A stretch of DNA of 42,110 nucleotides from RUG11237 sp964450185 (GTDB lineage: Bacteria > Bacillota > Clostridia > Lachnospirales > Lachnospiraceae). Both the position numbers and the translations under genes were made by a program. The DNA lies in the NCBI GenBank assembly GCA_964450185.1, contig CAYVCL010000014.1:1-42110 (forward strand), written 5' to 3'. The notes beneath the pieces are model-generated. The model was not told the origin of the DNA, ran no database searches, and was given only the letters and a program-made list of their open reading frames with translations. The first letter of the stretch is position 1; every line of letters begins with the position of its first letter. Of the stretch, positions 7,665-16,647 are shown in pieces.

Positions 7665-8833
7665 TAAAGAAACTGAAAAAGCACACAAAGCTACTGGTGT
7701 TTCTTATGTATCTGGAAACCCTGCTTTGCGCCGGATTCGTATCCTACTATATCAGTGATATGAGCATACAAAGAACTATGGCGGTAACAGCGTTATCGCT
7801 GGTACTTTGTACGGCTTTTTTGATTGCCTTGGCAGCAGAATATTTTAACAGGGAATTGTACATGCGTTTTTCTGTGTTAGAAGTATTTGTGTTTTATGGA
7901 ATAGGACTGTTGTTGGGAATTACCATGATGTATGAACCGGATTACTACGATACTATATTAGTACTTCCGGTAGCAATGGGAATTATCACCGGCGTAGGAC
8001 CTGCCGTTGCAGCTCAGGCAGTAATATTAAGTCTTGTATTTTTGTGGAATGGGATTGATATAGAAATACTGATTTTTTATTTGATTATTGGTATTGCGGG
8101 CAGCTATATGAGCCGTTGCTTTGTGAAGAAAAAGCAGATTATGTCCACTCTGGTTACCTTATTCTGCACTTTTATAATTACCATGTGCGTTTATATCTTT
8201 TTCAAACATGAAAGAATCAATTTCTATGTACTGGCAAATATTCTTATCGGCGCATTAATCAACATATTATCCCTTCTGGTAATTCTGCCTTATTTTTACA
8301 ATACAAGAAATAAGGATACCAGAAAGATGCAAAAGATGCTTTCGCCAAATTACAAATTGATGGACGCCATGATAAACCACAAAAAGAAAGTATACGCTCA
8401 TGCCGTATTTTCTTCTGACATTGCAGAAGGGGCAGCAGAAGCCATCGGTGCAGATATACTTTTGACAAAATGCAGTGTATACTATTATAATTATGCAAGA
8501 ACTTTGGGCAAAAATTACGTAGACCCATTTATCGAAACTGCTTATTGGAACAAGTTTCCAAAGAAACTGACGGAAATTGTGTTATCTCTTGCAACCGATT
8601 CGGAAAAAACATTGTCAAAAGAGGCTGCCATTGTTCTGATTACGGAAACATTGGTACTTGCTAAAGAGTCAAAGTTTGCCGGTGAACAGGCAGAACCGGG
8701 CTATTTAAAGGCAATTATGCGTCAAAGATTTAACAAAGGCTTATTGGATTTAGCAGATATTTCCATAAAAGATTATATTACTTTACAAGAATACGTAATT
8801 GAAGCATTATGCGAAGTACCAGCAGAAGCATAG
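7661..8833 (+). CDS. 7TM protein with degenerate HD domain (pseudo-PgpH/YqfF)
   Basis: Sits exactly where pgpH/yqfF, the membrane c-di-AMP phosphodiesterase, normally lies between phoH and ybeY. The 390-residue protein has about seven hydrophobic spans in residues 9-215, then a cytoplasmic domain aligning by eye to the PgpH HD domain (SPNYKLMDAMINH, SSDIAEGAAEAIGADILLTK). It lacks the large extracytoplasmic 7TMR-HDED domain, so it is little more than half the family's usual length of about 700. Catalytic residues are gone. The HD signature region reads SVYYYNYAR where active enzymes have a YYHDIGK-like motif, and the later histidine motifs are absent; only the first histidine (YAHAVFSS) seems kept. 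Expected to be inactive as a phosphodiesterase. It may be a sensor or regulator. Confidence 0.75.
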   Translation: MIKKLKKHTKLLVFLMYLETLLCAGFVSYYISDMSIQRTMAVTALSLVLCTAFLIALAAEYFNRELYMRFSVLEVFVFYGIGLLLGITMMYEPDYYDTILVLPVAMGIITGVGPAVAAQAVILSLVFLWNGIDIEILIFYLIIGIAGSYMSRCFVKKKQIMSTLVTLFCTFIITMCVYIFFKHERINFYVLANILIGALINILSLLVILPYFYNTRNKDTRKMQKMLSPNYKLMDAMINHKKKVYAHAVFSSDIAEGAAEAIGADILLTKCSVYYYNYARTLGKNYVDPFIETAYWNKFPKKLTEIVLSLATDSEKTLSKEAAIVLITETLVLAKESKFAGEQAEPGYLKAIMRQRFNKGLLDLADISIKDYITLQEYVIEALCEVPAEA

Positions 8834-8852
8834 ATAGAAAGGAAGAACATAA

Positions 8853-9350
8853 GTGACTATTTGTCTGGAACAGGAATATGAACTGGATTTAGGAATAAAC
8901 TATAAAGAATTGGCAGAAACTGTAATTGTAGCTGCTTTGGATTATGAAAATTGTCCCTACGAGTGTGAAATTAATGTAATCCTTACAGATAACGAAGGTA
9001 TTCATCAGATTAACATGGAATGTAGGGAAATCGACCGTCCTACCGACGTATTATCATTTCCTATGGCGGAATATGAAGTACCGGGAAACTTTGAACAGTT
9101 AGAAGAGGAACAGCCGGAATGTTTCCATCCGGAAAGCGGCGAATTAATGTTGGGAGATATTATTATTTCTCTGGACAAGGTAAAAGAGCAGGCAGAAAGC
9201 TACGGACATTCCAACAAAAGGGAATATGCTTTTCTTTTAGCCCACAGTATGCTACACGTAATGGGTTATGACCATATGGTGGAAGAGGAAGAAAAAGTAA
9301 TGTTTCAGAAGCAGGAAGAAATTCTTGCCGGCTTAAATATTACCAGATAA
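8853..9350 (+). CDS. ybeY: Endoribonuclease YbeY
   Basis: Zinc-dependent single-strand RNase acting in 16S rRNA 3' end maturation and ribosome quality control. The 165-residue product carries the full metal motif HSMLHVMGYDH (H131, H135, H141) and the conserved REIDRPTDVLSFPM and GDIIISLDKV segments. The start is GTG 8853, preceded by GGAAG. It follows the 7TM gene by 19 bp in the same operon. Family length and motifs are normal. Confidence 0.95.
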   Translation: MTICLEQEYELDLGINYKELAETVIVAALDYENCPYECEINVILTDNEGIHQINMECREIDRPTDVLSFPMAEYEVPGNFEQLEEEQPECFHPESGELMLGDIIISLDKVKEQAESYGHSNKREYAFLLAHSMLHVMGYDHMVEEEEKVMFQKQEEILAGLNITR

Positions 9351-9388
9351 TTAATATGAACTAAGAACAATATGACAGGAGATAAAAT

Positions 9389-11035
9389 ATGGAACGGAAA
9401 AAAGAAAATGCCGCCGGGTTTGTAGTGCAGGGAAGTATCCTTGCAGTTGCATCTATTGTGGCTCGTATTATCGGAATGATATACAGAGTACCGGTAACGC
9501 GTATTATTGGAGATTACGGAAATGGAGTTTACGCATTTGCATATGAAGTATATAACATGATGTTGCTGATTTCCTGTTATTCACTGCCTACTGCCATATC
9601 GAAATTAGTAGCAGCACGAACACATAATGGAGAACATAAAAACGGCTATAAAATCTTTAAAGCAGGTTTGTTTTTTGTTGTAATTGTTGGTTCTTTAGCT
9701 GCTGTATTTACTTTTGTTATGGCGGATTTTATATCAACTAATATAATGAAAGACAGCATGATTTCTCTTTCCTTGCGTGTACTGGCACCAACAATTTTAG
9801 TGGTGGCAGTTATGGGTGTGATACGTGGTTATTTTCAGGGATTGGGAACCATGCTTCCAACTGCCATATCACAGATTATTGAACAGATTATCAACGCCAT
9901 CGTCAGCGTATTAGGTGCATACTATTTATTTTCTTATGGAAGTAAAATCGCATTAGTTTTACAAGAGGAAAAATATGCTCCTGCTTATGGAGCGGCAGGA
10001 AGTGCTTTAGGAACATTCTTCGGGGCGATTGTGGGATTATTGTTCCTTTTATTCATGCTGGCAATCTACAAACGAGTGCTGAAAAAGCGTATGATGAAAG
10101 ACAGAAGCCTTCATACAGACAGCTATCGTGAAATTTATATGATGTTGTTTGCCACTGTGGTTCCGATTATTCTCAGTACGGCAGTATATAATTCCACAGT
10201 ATTTATCGACCAGACTATTTTCAGTAATGTGATGAATCGAAAAGGCTTAACAAATTACACCGAACTGTTTGGTGTGTTTACCGGAAAATACCGTTTGCTT
10301 GTAAATGTTCCGGTAGCCTTTGCCAGTGCCATGGCTTCCTCAACAATCCCAAGCTTAACAGCAGCTGTAGCATCAAGAGATAGAAAATTGATAAACAGAA
10401 AAATTAATATTTCCATTCGTTTTATTATGATGATTGCGTTCCCATGTATGGTGGGACTTGCAGTTTTAGGCTCTCCGATTATACAGTGGTTATTTGATGA
10501 TGCCAGTGCATTACCTGTAAATCTTCTGAGAATGGGTTCCATAGCAGTGGTATTATACTCACTGTCCACTTTATCAAACGGAATTTTACAGGGATTGAAT
10601 CGAATGAGAGTGCCGGTACGAAATGCAACTATTTCGCTGGTAATACATGTTATTCTCATCTATCTGATGTTAGAATTTACAAACTTAAATATATATGCGG
10701 TTGTGATCGGAAATATCGTATTTGCACTTATCATATGTATTTTAAATGCATGGGAAATTAAGAAGGCTACCGGTTACCGTCAGGAAATCTACAAAAGCTT
10801 TCTTGTTCCAATTATATCTTCCGTAGTAATGGGTATCGTTGCATATATCGTATATTTTGCATTGACTACACTGACAAAAAGCATTAGGTTAAGCTTTATT
10901 GTGGCTTTTGCAATAGCGGTTGTTGTTTATGCAGTTGTATTTCTTCGCATGAAAGGATTTACAGAGGACGAATTAGCGTCCCTGCCAAAAGGAACTATGC
11001 TGGTATCTATTGCCAAGAAATTCCATTTGCTATAA
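9389..11035 (+). CDS. MOP-family polysaccharide/lipid II flippase (SpoVB/MurJ-like)
   Basis: A 548-residue integral membrane protein of the MOP exporter superfamily, close in style to SpoVB and YtgP/MurJ-type flippases that move lipid-linked peptidoglycan precursors or polysaccharide units outward. It has about 14 hydrophobic spans. It starts with FVVQGSILAVASIVARIIGM and has RVPVTRIIGDYGNGVYAFAY, both typical of the SpoVB branch. GGAGATAAAAT precedes ATG 9389. Substrate cannot be fixed from the sequence: it could be the sporulation version or the general lipid II flippase. It follows ybeY after 38 bp without an obvious terminator, so may be cotranscribed. Confidence 0.85.
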   Translation: MERKKENAAGFVVQGSILAVASIVARIIGMIYRVPVTRIIGDYGNGVYAFAYEVYNMMLLISCYSLPTAISKLVAARTHNGEHKNGYKIFKAGLFFVVIVGSLAAVFTFVMADFISTNIMKDSMISLSLRVLAPTILVVAVMGVIRGYFQGLGTMLPTAISQIIEQIINAIVSVLGAYYLFSYGSKIALVLQEEKYAPAYGAAGSALGTFFGAIVGLLFLLFMLAIYKRVLKKRMMKDRSLHTDSYREIYMMLFATVVPIILSTAVYNSTVFIDQTIFSNVMNRKGLTNYTELFGVFTGKYRLLVNVPVAFASAMASSTIPSLTAAVASRDRKLINRKINISIRFIMMIAFPCMVGLAVLGSPIIQWLFDDASALPVNLLRMGSIAVVLYSLSTLSNGILQGLNRMRVPVRNATISLVIHVILIYLMLEFTNLNIYAVVIGNIVFALIICILNAWEIKKATGYRQEIYKSFLVPIISSVVMGIVAYIVYFALTTLTKSIRLSFIVAFAIAVVVYAVVFLRMKGFTEDELASLPKGTMLVSIAKKFHLL

Positions 11036-11106
11036 ATTCTATGGAAAAAATTGTATAAAATAAAAAATATAAGCTGATACTATAGGTAAAAAAGGAGATA
11101 AGCTCT

Positions 11107-11703
11107 ATGAAAAAGACCTATATTATCAGCTTTCTTATTTTTCTGGTTCTTACCTGCTGTGCTTATTTTGGATGTTACTATGTATTCCATGACCAGCAGG
11201 AAAATAACGTGGCAGAGCAACCGGAAGATATCTTGGAAGCAGATGCAAATACCACAAACTATACATCTGACCAGACCATATATGTTCTGGAAAAATACGA
11301 TGCAAGCACTTACGAGCTTACAGAAGAAAAGCTCACCATGCCGGCAGAATATGTGGGATTAACCAGAGCCCAGTTGATGGATAAAATAAAAGCATATGAA
11401 AAAGCTCCGGACAGTGCCGACAAAGATTTAGGATTCACGGGATTTTTACTGGTTTATTTTTCAGAAAATAAAATTGTTCTTCGAAAAACCTACAACAAAG
11501 GATTTTATGATAAAGAATATATCGCAAAAATAGATGATCAGGGAAAAATTATTATTTGTGCCAAGAAATCCGGGGAAATATATACGGATACAGATATCTA
11601 CTATAATCAACTGCCCACAGACGTCCAACAGGAGATTCAAAAAGGAAAACAAATGAGCGGATTGCGGGAAGTTTACGACTTTCTTGAGAACTATTCAAGT
11701 TGA
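11107..11703 (+). CDS. Membrane-anchored protein with BofC C-terminal-like domain
   Basis: The 198-residue protein has one N-terminal membrane span (YIISFLIFLVLTCCAYFGCYY), then an extracytoplasmic region. The C-terminal part (FLLVYFSENKIVLRKTYNK, IIICAKKSGEIYTDTDIYY, VYDFLENYSS) resembles the BofC C-terminal domain. BofC in Bacillus is a forespore intermembrane protein that restrains pro-sigma-K processing; this homologue's function is not known. AAAGGAGATAA precedes the ATG. Its stop touches the possible upstream start of glgB, but the preferred glgB start lies 96 bp later. Assignment rests on pattern similarity only. Confidence 0.6.
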   Translation: MKKTYIISFLIFLVLTCCAYFGCYYVFHDQQENNVAEQPEDILEADANTTNYTSDQTIYVLEKYDASTYELTEEKLTMPAEYVGLTRAQLMDKIKAYEKAPDSADKDLGFTGFLLVYFSENKIVLRKTYNKGFYDKEYIAKIDDQGKIIICAKKSGEIYTDTDIYYNQLPTDVQQEIQKGKQMSGLREVYDFLENYSS

Positions 11704-11798
11704 AAAAATACGTCGAATATAGTATTATATTAGTATATATGTTTGGAAACGGACAGATAAATATAAGTTCTGTAGCAGAACTGTGGGAGGGAGAACAT

Positions 11799-13997
11799 AT
11801 GACAGATAAATTATATGATTTAATGAACTGGCCGGCCATAGAATCCGTGGTATATTCCGAGGAAGACCGGCCACAAAATATATTGGGGGCATTCAAATTA
11901 AGCAAAGGCGTTTTAGTGCAGACATTTCAGCCACAAGCCTCTGCTGTAAAAGTAAAATTCAAAGATACCAGAAAAACTTACGATATGGAGCTGGTAGATG
12001 AAGACGGTTTTTATGCAGTATTTATTCCGGGCAAGAAAAAAATAGAAGACTACACCCTTTTGATTACGGAAGATGGACAGGAATACCCGGTGATAGATTC
12101 TTACCGTTTTGAACCAATCATCACTGGAGAAGACTGCATGAAATTCCAATCCGGTATCCACTATGAAATATACGACAAATTAGGCGCCCATCCAATGGAA
12201 CGTGATGGCGTAAGCGGCGTAAATTTTGCTGTCTGGGTGCCAAAGGCAATCCGTGTCAGTGTGGTTGGAGAATTTAATCAGTGGGACGGCAGACGCCATC
12301 AGATGAATCGTGTAGGCGACAGTGATATTTTTGAAATCTTTGTTCCGGAAATAAAAGAGGGCGATTTATACAAATTCGAAATCAAAATGCGAGGCGGTCT
12401 GGTATTCTTAAAATCAGATCCTTATGCCAGTGCATTTGAAGTTCGCCCGGATTCCTGTTCTTTGGTAGGTGTAAAGGAGGAATATAACTGGAATGATGAT
12501 GCATGGTTAAAACAGCGAAAAGTTACCAATTATCATACAAAGCCTGTTTCCATATATGAACTGCATCTTGGTTCCTTCAAGCGAAAAGGGAAAAAGGGCT
12601 TTTATAACTATCGGGAACTGGCACCAATGGTAATTGAACATGTAAAAGCTTTAAATATGACACATGTAGAATTACTTCCTGTGATGGAACATATTTTAGA
12701 TGAATCCTGGGGCTATGAAACCACAGGCTATTATGCACCAACAAGCCGTTTCGGAAATAAGAATGACTTTAAATATTTTGTAGATGAACTTCATAAGGCT
12801 GGTATTGGCGTGATTTTAGACTGGGTTCCAGCGCATTTCCCGAAAAATGCAGATGGATTAGTGAATTTTAATGGATATTTTCTCTATGAACCGGCTCAGG
12901 AAAACAAGCGTGAACACAAACGCTGGGGTACTTTCGCCTTTGACTATGGTAAAAAAGAAGTTAGCAATTTCCTGATTGCCAATGCTTTATACTGGGTAGA
13001 ACAGTTCCATGCAGACGGATTGAGAGTAGATGCCGTTTCTGCCATGTTATATCTGGATTATGACCGTTTAGACGGTGACTGGACACCAAATATTTACGGT
13101 GGCAACGAAAATTTAGAAGCCATTGAATTTTTGAAGCACTTAAATTCCATTATGAAGAAGCGTAATCCAAATGTCTTAATGATTGCGGAAGAATCTACCT
13201 TATTTGGAAATATCACAGGAGATTTAGATGAAGAGGGTCTTGGATTTGACTATCGTTGGAATTTTGAGTTTATGAATAAAAGCTTTGAATTTTTTGGCTG
13301 TGATCCGTTGTTTAGAAAAGGTATTTATAATGAATTTTTAAATACTGCAGTGTATGCATATATGGAACATTATCTATTGCCATTTTCTCATGATGAAGTG
13401 GTTCACGGAAAACATTCCATGCGAAACAAAATGGCTGGAGAAGAAGCAGACCAATTCCACAATTTAAGACTTATGTATGCTTATCAGATGGTACACCCGG
13501 GAAAGAAACTGCAGTTTATGGGAAATGAAATTGCAGCCGATATGGAATGGTGTGAGAGCGTAGAACCGGATTGGAAACTGTTAAAGAAGAAGAAACATGC
13601 CGGTGTGATGGAAATGATTTCCGTTCTAAATGAAATATACCAGACATATCCTGCTATGTATGAACTGGAAGAAGAAATGGACGGATTGGAATGGATTAAT
13701 AATACTTCTGTCAACGAAACTATGGTTTCCTTTATGCGAAAAGGAACAAAGGTTGGAGAAGAATTACTGGTAGTATGTAATTTCACTCCAGTATTACGGG
13801 AAAACTATAAGGTTGGCGTTCCATATAAGGGCGAATATCAGGAAATATTTAACAGTGATGATACACGCTTTGGCGGTAGTGGAGCAATTAATGCAAATAT
13901 TAAAATTGCCAAGAAAATAGCTTGTGATGAACGGGATTATTCCCTTCGCCTTAAAGTAGCTCCTTTAAGCGTTTCTATTTTCAAGAAGGTAAAGTAA
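11799..13997 (+). CDS. glgB: 1,4-alpha-glucan branching enzyme GlgB
   Basis: Makes alpha-1,6 branch points in glycogen by transglycosylation (GH13). The 732-residue product has an N-terminal beta-sandwich, a CBM48 module (VNFAVWVPKAIRVSVVGEFN) and a complete GH13 barrel. Region I is DWVPAHFP from D341. Region II is LRVDAVSAM with the nucleophile D411. Region III holds the general acid E464 in AEEST. Region IV is FSHDEVVHGKHS with D532. An in-frame TTG 33 codons upstream also exists, but ATG 11799 has GGGAGGGAGAAC just before it and gives the normal N-terminus. No other glycogen genes (glgC, glgA, glgP) are in the window. Confidence 0.95.
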   Translation: MTDKLYDLMNWPAIESVVYSEEDRPQNILGAFKLSKGVLVQTFQPQASAVKVKFKDTRKTYDMELVDEDGFYAVFIPGKKKIEDYTLLITEDGQEYPVIDSYRFEPIITGEDCMKFQSGIHYEIYDKLGAHPMERDGVSGVNFAVWVPKAIRVSVVGEFNQWDGRRHQMNRVGDSDIFEIFVPEIKEGDLYKFEIKMRGGLVFLKSDPYASAFEVRPDSCSLVGVKEEYNWNDDAWLKQRKVTNYHTKPVSIYELHLGSFKRKGKKGFYNYRELAPMVIEHVKALNMTHVELLPVMEHILDESWGYETTGYYAPTSRFGNKNDFKYFVDELHKAGIGVILDWVPAHFPKNADGLVNFNGYFLYEPAQENKREHKRWGTFAFDYGKKEVSNFLIANALYWVEQFHADGLRVDAVSAMLYLDYDRLDGDWTPNIYGGNENLEAIEFLKHLNSIMKKRNPNVLMIAEESTLFGNITGDLDEEGLGFDYRWNFEFMNKSFEFFGCDPLFRKGIYNEFLNTAVYAYMEHYLLPFSHDEVVHGKHSMRNKMAGEEADQFHNLRLMYAYQMVHPGKKLQFMGNEIAADMEWCESVEPDWKLLKKKKHAGVMEMISVLNEIYQTYPAMYELEEEMDGLEWINNTSVNETMVSFMRKGTKVGEELLVVCNFTPVLRENYKVGVPYKGEYQEIFNSDDTRFGGSGAINANIKIAKKIACDERDYSLRLKVAPLSVSIFKKVK

Positions 13998-14024
13998 TTG
14001 TAGTGTAATCTAAAGGAGGATGTC

Positions 14025-14930
14025 ATGCTATTGTCACAAACAGCCGTACAAGAACAGGTTCAGGAACAAGTGGAGGAACTGGCGAACATTAACATCGAAG
14101 AAGTAGAACCCAGCGTAATTATGGAAACTTTAAAAGGTTATGTGCCGGATATCATTCATTTTGGAATTGCTGTTTTAATTTCCATTGTTGTATTTGTAAT
14201 CGGTTCTAAGATTATTAAACTAATTCGCAAAATTGTAAGACGTTCTCTGGAGCGTTCCAGTGTAGATAAAGGCGTAGAACAGTTTGTGGATTCACTGCTT
14301 AAAATTTGTCTATATCTGATATTAATTATGACTATTGCAGGAATGTTGGGAATTCAGACCACCTCCATTGTTACGGTTATAGGTTCTGCCGGTGTAGCAG
14401 TTGGTCTTGCACTGCAGGGAAGCTTATCCAACTTTGCCGGTGGTGTGCTGATTCTTATATTAAAGCCTTTCAAAGTGGGAGATTATATTATCGACTGTAG
14501 CACTGGAAATGAAGGTACCGTAAAACAGATTCAGATTTTTTATACAAAATTGTTGACTATTGATAACAAGGAAGCTTTGATTCCAAATGGTACTTTAATG
14601 AATTCCAGCATTATCAACGCTACAGGACAGACTCAACGACGCATTGATATTCTGGTGGGAATTTCTTATGACGCCGATTTAAAAACTGCCAAAGAATGTA
14701 TGGCAGAGCTTGTTGCCAAGGAAAAAAAGGTTTTAAAGGAAAAGCCTATTGATATTTTTGTAAACAGCTTAGGGGACAGCGCAGTAGAATTAGGTCTTCA
14801 TGTATGGGTTGCCACAGAAGACTACTGGTCTGTAAAATGGCGTCTGACAGAAAACATCAAGCTTAGATTTGACGAAAAAGGAATTGAAATTCCATATAAT
14901 CAATTATCTGTACATATTACAGAAAAATAA
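14025..14930 (+). CDS. MscS-family mechanosensitive channel
   Basis: Small-conductance mechanosensitive channel homologue that releases solutes on hypo-osmotic shock. The 301-residue protein has an acidic N-terminus, three membrane spans (first IIHFGIAVLISIVVFVIGS) and the pore helix pattern VGLALQGSLSNFAGGVLILI. The beta domain signature is FKVGDYI and LTIDNKEALIPNGTLMNSSI. It matches the MscS core length. AAAGGAGGATGTC precedes ATG 14025, 27 bp after glgB, so cotranscription with glgB is likely. A strong hairpin follows its stop. Confidence 0.93.
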   Translation: MLLSQTAVQEQVQEQVEELANINIEEVEPSVIMETLKGYVPDIIHFGIAVLISIVVFVIGSKIIKLIRKIVRRSLERSSVDKGVEQFVDSLLKICLYLILIMTIAGMLGIQTTSIVTVIGSAGVAVGLALQGSLSNFAGGVLILILKPFKVGDYIIDCSTGNEGTVKQIQIFYTKLLTIDNKEALIPNGTLMNSSIINATGQTQRRIDILVGISYDADLKTAKECMAELVAKEKKVLKEKPIDIFVNSLGDSAVELGLHVWVATEDYWSVKWRLTENIKLRFDEKGIEIPYNQLSVHITEK

Positions 14931-14949
14931 ATATTTGCACCAAATATCA

Positions 14950-15006
14950 AAACCCTCATATGATAAAGTAGAGATTTTATTAGCTATTTTATATGGGGGT
15001 TTTTTT
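14950..15006 (+). terminator. Terminator hairpin containing the Shine-Dalgarno of the next gene
   Basis: AAACCCTCATAT (14950-14961) pairs with ATATGGGGGTTT (14991-15002), followed by T's that run straight into ATG 15007. Inner pairing AAAGTAG/CTATTTT lengthens the stem. The GGGGGT that should serve as the ribosome binding site of the ABC ATPase is in the 3' arm, paired to CCCTC. It therefore works as an mscS terminator and could mask translation of any read-through RNA. Confidence 0.8.
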
Positions 15007-15780
15007 ATGGGTGTAATTTTATCGCTGGAACACATAAGTTTTACCTACCATAGCGAAGAAGGGGAAATACCTGCTCTTGATGATATATCTTTTTGTGTTT
15101 CTCAGGGAGAATTTGTGGCGATTATTGGCCCTTCCGGCTGTGGTAAATCTACTTTGCTGTCTTTAATTTCCGGTTTGCACCCGGTGGAACATGGCAACAT
15201 TATTTTTCATGGTAACACCGAGAAACAAACCAGCACTAATATCGGTTATATGTTGCAAAAAGACCATTTGTTCGAGTGGCGCACCATTTATCGAAACGTG
15301 ATTTTAGGGCCGGAAATCAACAAAAGCTTAACCAAAGAAAAAGAAGCTGAAATTGAAGATATGCTGAAAACCTACGGCTTATTAGAATTTAAAAATAAGA
15401 AACCCTCTGAATTATCCGGCGGCATGCGCCAAAGAGCTGCCTTAATCCGCACCCTTGCCATGGAACCGGATTTACTGCTGTTAGATGAACCGTTTTCTGC
15501 CTTGGATTACCAGACGCGAATTTCCGTGGCAGATGATATTGGAACCATTATAAAAAAAGAAGGAAAAACCGCTATCTTAGTGACTCATGACTTATCGGAA
15601 GCCATTTCTTTGGCAGATCGTGTTATCGTGCTAACCAAACGCCCTGCCACGGTAAAGAAAATCATTCCTATTGAGTTAAGCATTGAAAACAGAACTCCTT
15701 TTTCCTCCAGAACAGCACCAGAATTTAAGGAATATTTTAATCTTCTGTGGAAGGAGTTAAGCACCCATGAGTACGTCTAA
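15007..15780 (+). CDS. NitT/TauT-type ABC transporter ATP-binding protein (SsuB-like)
   Basis: Nucleotide-binding subunit of an importer of the nitrate/sulfonate/taurine/thiamine-precursor family. Walker A is GPSGCGKST, the Q-loop region YMLQKDHLFEWRT, the signature LSGGMRQR, Walker B DLLLLDEPFSALD, and the H-loop LVTHD. The start is ATG 15007 (MGVILSLEHISF); an earlier in-frame ATG at 14869 lies inside mscS and is rejected. Length 257 is normal. It overlaps the permease gene by 14 bp. Substrate unknown, since no periplasmic-type binding protein gene is nearby. Its ribosome binding site is buried in the preceding hairpin. Confidence 0.9.
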   Translation: MGVILSLEHISFTYHSEEGEIPALDDISFCVSQGEFVAIIGPSGCGKSTLLSLISGLHPVEHGNIIFHGNTEKQTSTNIGYMLQKDHLFEWRTIYRNVILGPEINKSLTKEKEAEIEDMLKTYGLLEFKNKKPSELSGGMRQRAALIRTLAMEPDLLLLDEPFSALDYQTRISVADDIGTIIKKEGKTAILVTHDLSEAISLADRVIVLTKRPATVKKIIPIELSIENRTPFSSRTAPEFKEYFNLLWKELSTHEYV

Positions 15781-16561
15781 AGTATCCGCAGAACAGGTAA
15801 ATTATTTAAAAGGGGTTAAAAGAAAAAAACAGTTGGTTTTTGGGATGCAATTTGCCATTTTACTATTTTTCCTTGGACTTTGGGAATTGGCAGCAGACTT
15901 GGACTGGATTGATGATTTTATTTTCAGCAGCCCCTCCAGAATTGTAAAAACCTGCATCGATTTAAGTGTTTCCGGAGAACTGTTAAAGCACACAGGCATT
16001 ACTTTATATGAAACGATTTTGAGCTTTTTAATTACCACCGGCGGTAGCATTTTCATTGCCATGCTCCTTTGGATTAGTCCTACGGTATCCAAGATTTTAG
16101 AACCTTATCTTGTAATGTTAAATTCACTGCCCAAATCTGCCTTAGCGCCACTGTTGATTGTATGGCTTGGCACCGGCGCCAAAACCATTGTGGTTGCCGG
16201 TATCTCTGTAGCGATATTTGGTGGGATTATTAATCTGTACACAACTTTTCGCGGCACAGACAGGGAAAAAGAAAAATTAATTTACACCCTAGGCGGAAAA
16301 AAGTATCAGGTGCTGTTTAAAGTGGTGCTTCCTGCCGGTATACCGGCAATTATCAGCAACATGAAAGTGAATGTAGGACTTTCACTAGTAGGGGTAATTA
16401 TCGGAGAATTTCTGGCAGCAAGAGCAGGACTGGGATATTTGATTATCTATGGCAGTCAGGTTTATAAGCTTGATTGGGTGATGATGAGCATTATTTTGCT
16501 GTGTATTATGGCGGTGGTGTTTTATCAGTTTATTGGGGTGCTAGAGCGGAGGTATCAATAA
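15767..16561 (+). CDS. NitT/TauT-type ABC transporter permease (SsuC-like)
   Basis: Membrane subunit partner of the preceding ATPase. The 264 residues carry about six spans. The binding-protein-dependent transport motif lies around YTLGGKKYQVLFKVVLPAGI, with LNSLPKSALAPLLIVWLGTG typical of SsuC/TauC/ThiX permeases. The N-terminus is long and basic before the first span (LVFGMQFAILLFFLGLWELA). The gene starts inside the ATPase gene, implying translational coupling. The following gene is a HipA-like protein with its own promoter, so the transporter ends here without a substrate-binding protein. Confidence 0.9.
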   Translation: MSTSKVSAEQVNYLKGVKRKKQLVFGMQFAILLFFLGLWELAADLDWIDDFIFSSPSRIVKTCIDLSVSGELLKHTGITLYETILSFLITTGGSIFIAMLLWISPTVSKILEPYLVMLNSLPKSALAPLLIVWLGTGAKTIVVAGISVAIFGGIINLYTTFRGTDREKEKLIYTLGGKKYQVLFKVVLPAGIPAIISNMKVNVGLSLVGVIIGEFLAARAGLGYLIIYGSQVYKLDWVMMSIILLCIMAVVFYQFIGVLERRYQ

Positions 16562-16592
16562 ACTTTTGGAAAATGAAACCACTTAGAATTGG

Positions 16593-16621
16593 TTGCATAC
16601 AAATTACAAATGCTTTATAAT
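16593..16621 (+). promoter_or_regulatory. Sigma-A promoter of the HipA-like gene
   Basis: TTGCAT (16593-16598), 17 bp, TATAAT (16616-16621), 26 bp before the ATG, with AAAGGGGG as ribosome binding site. Consensus -10 and ideal spacing. Confidence 0.7.
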
Positions 16622-16647
16622 GATTAAAAACGAAAGGGGGCTCCTAT

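Noticed and set aside
14869..15006. Extended start of the ABC ATPase inside mscS
   Set aside because: The extension covers the mscS 3' end and the terminator hairpin and has no resemblance to ABC proteins.
14930..15006. Riboswitch controlling the NitT/TauT-type ABC genes
   Set aside because: Only about 20 nt separate the mscS stop from the hairpin, so there is no room for an aptamer outside coding sequence, and no known motif is seen.
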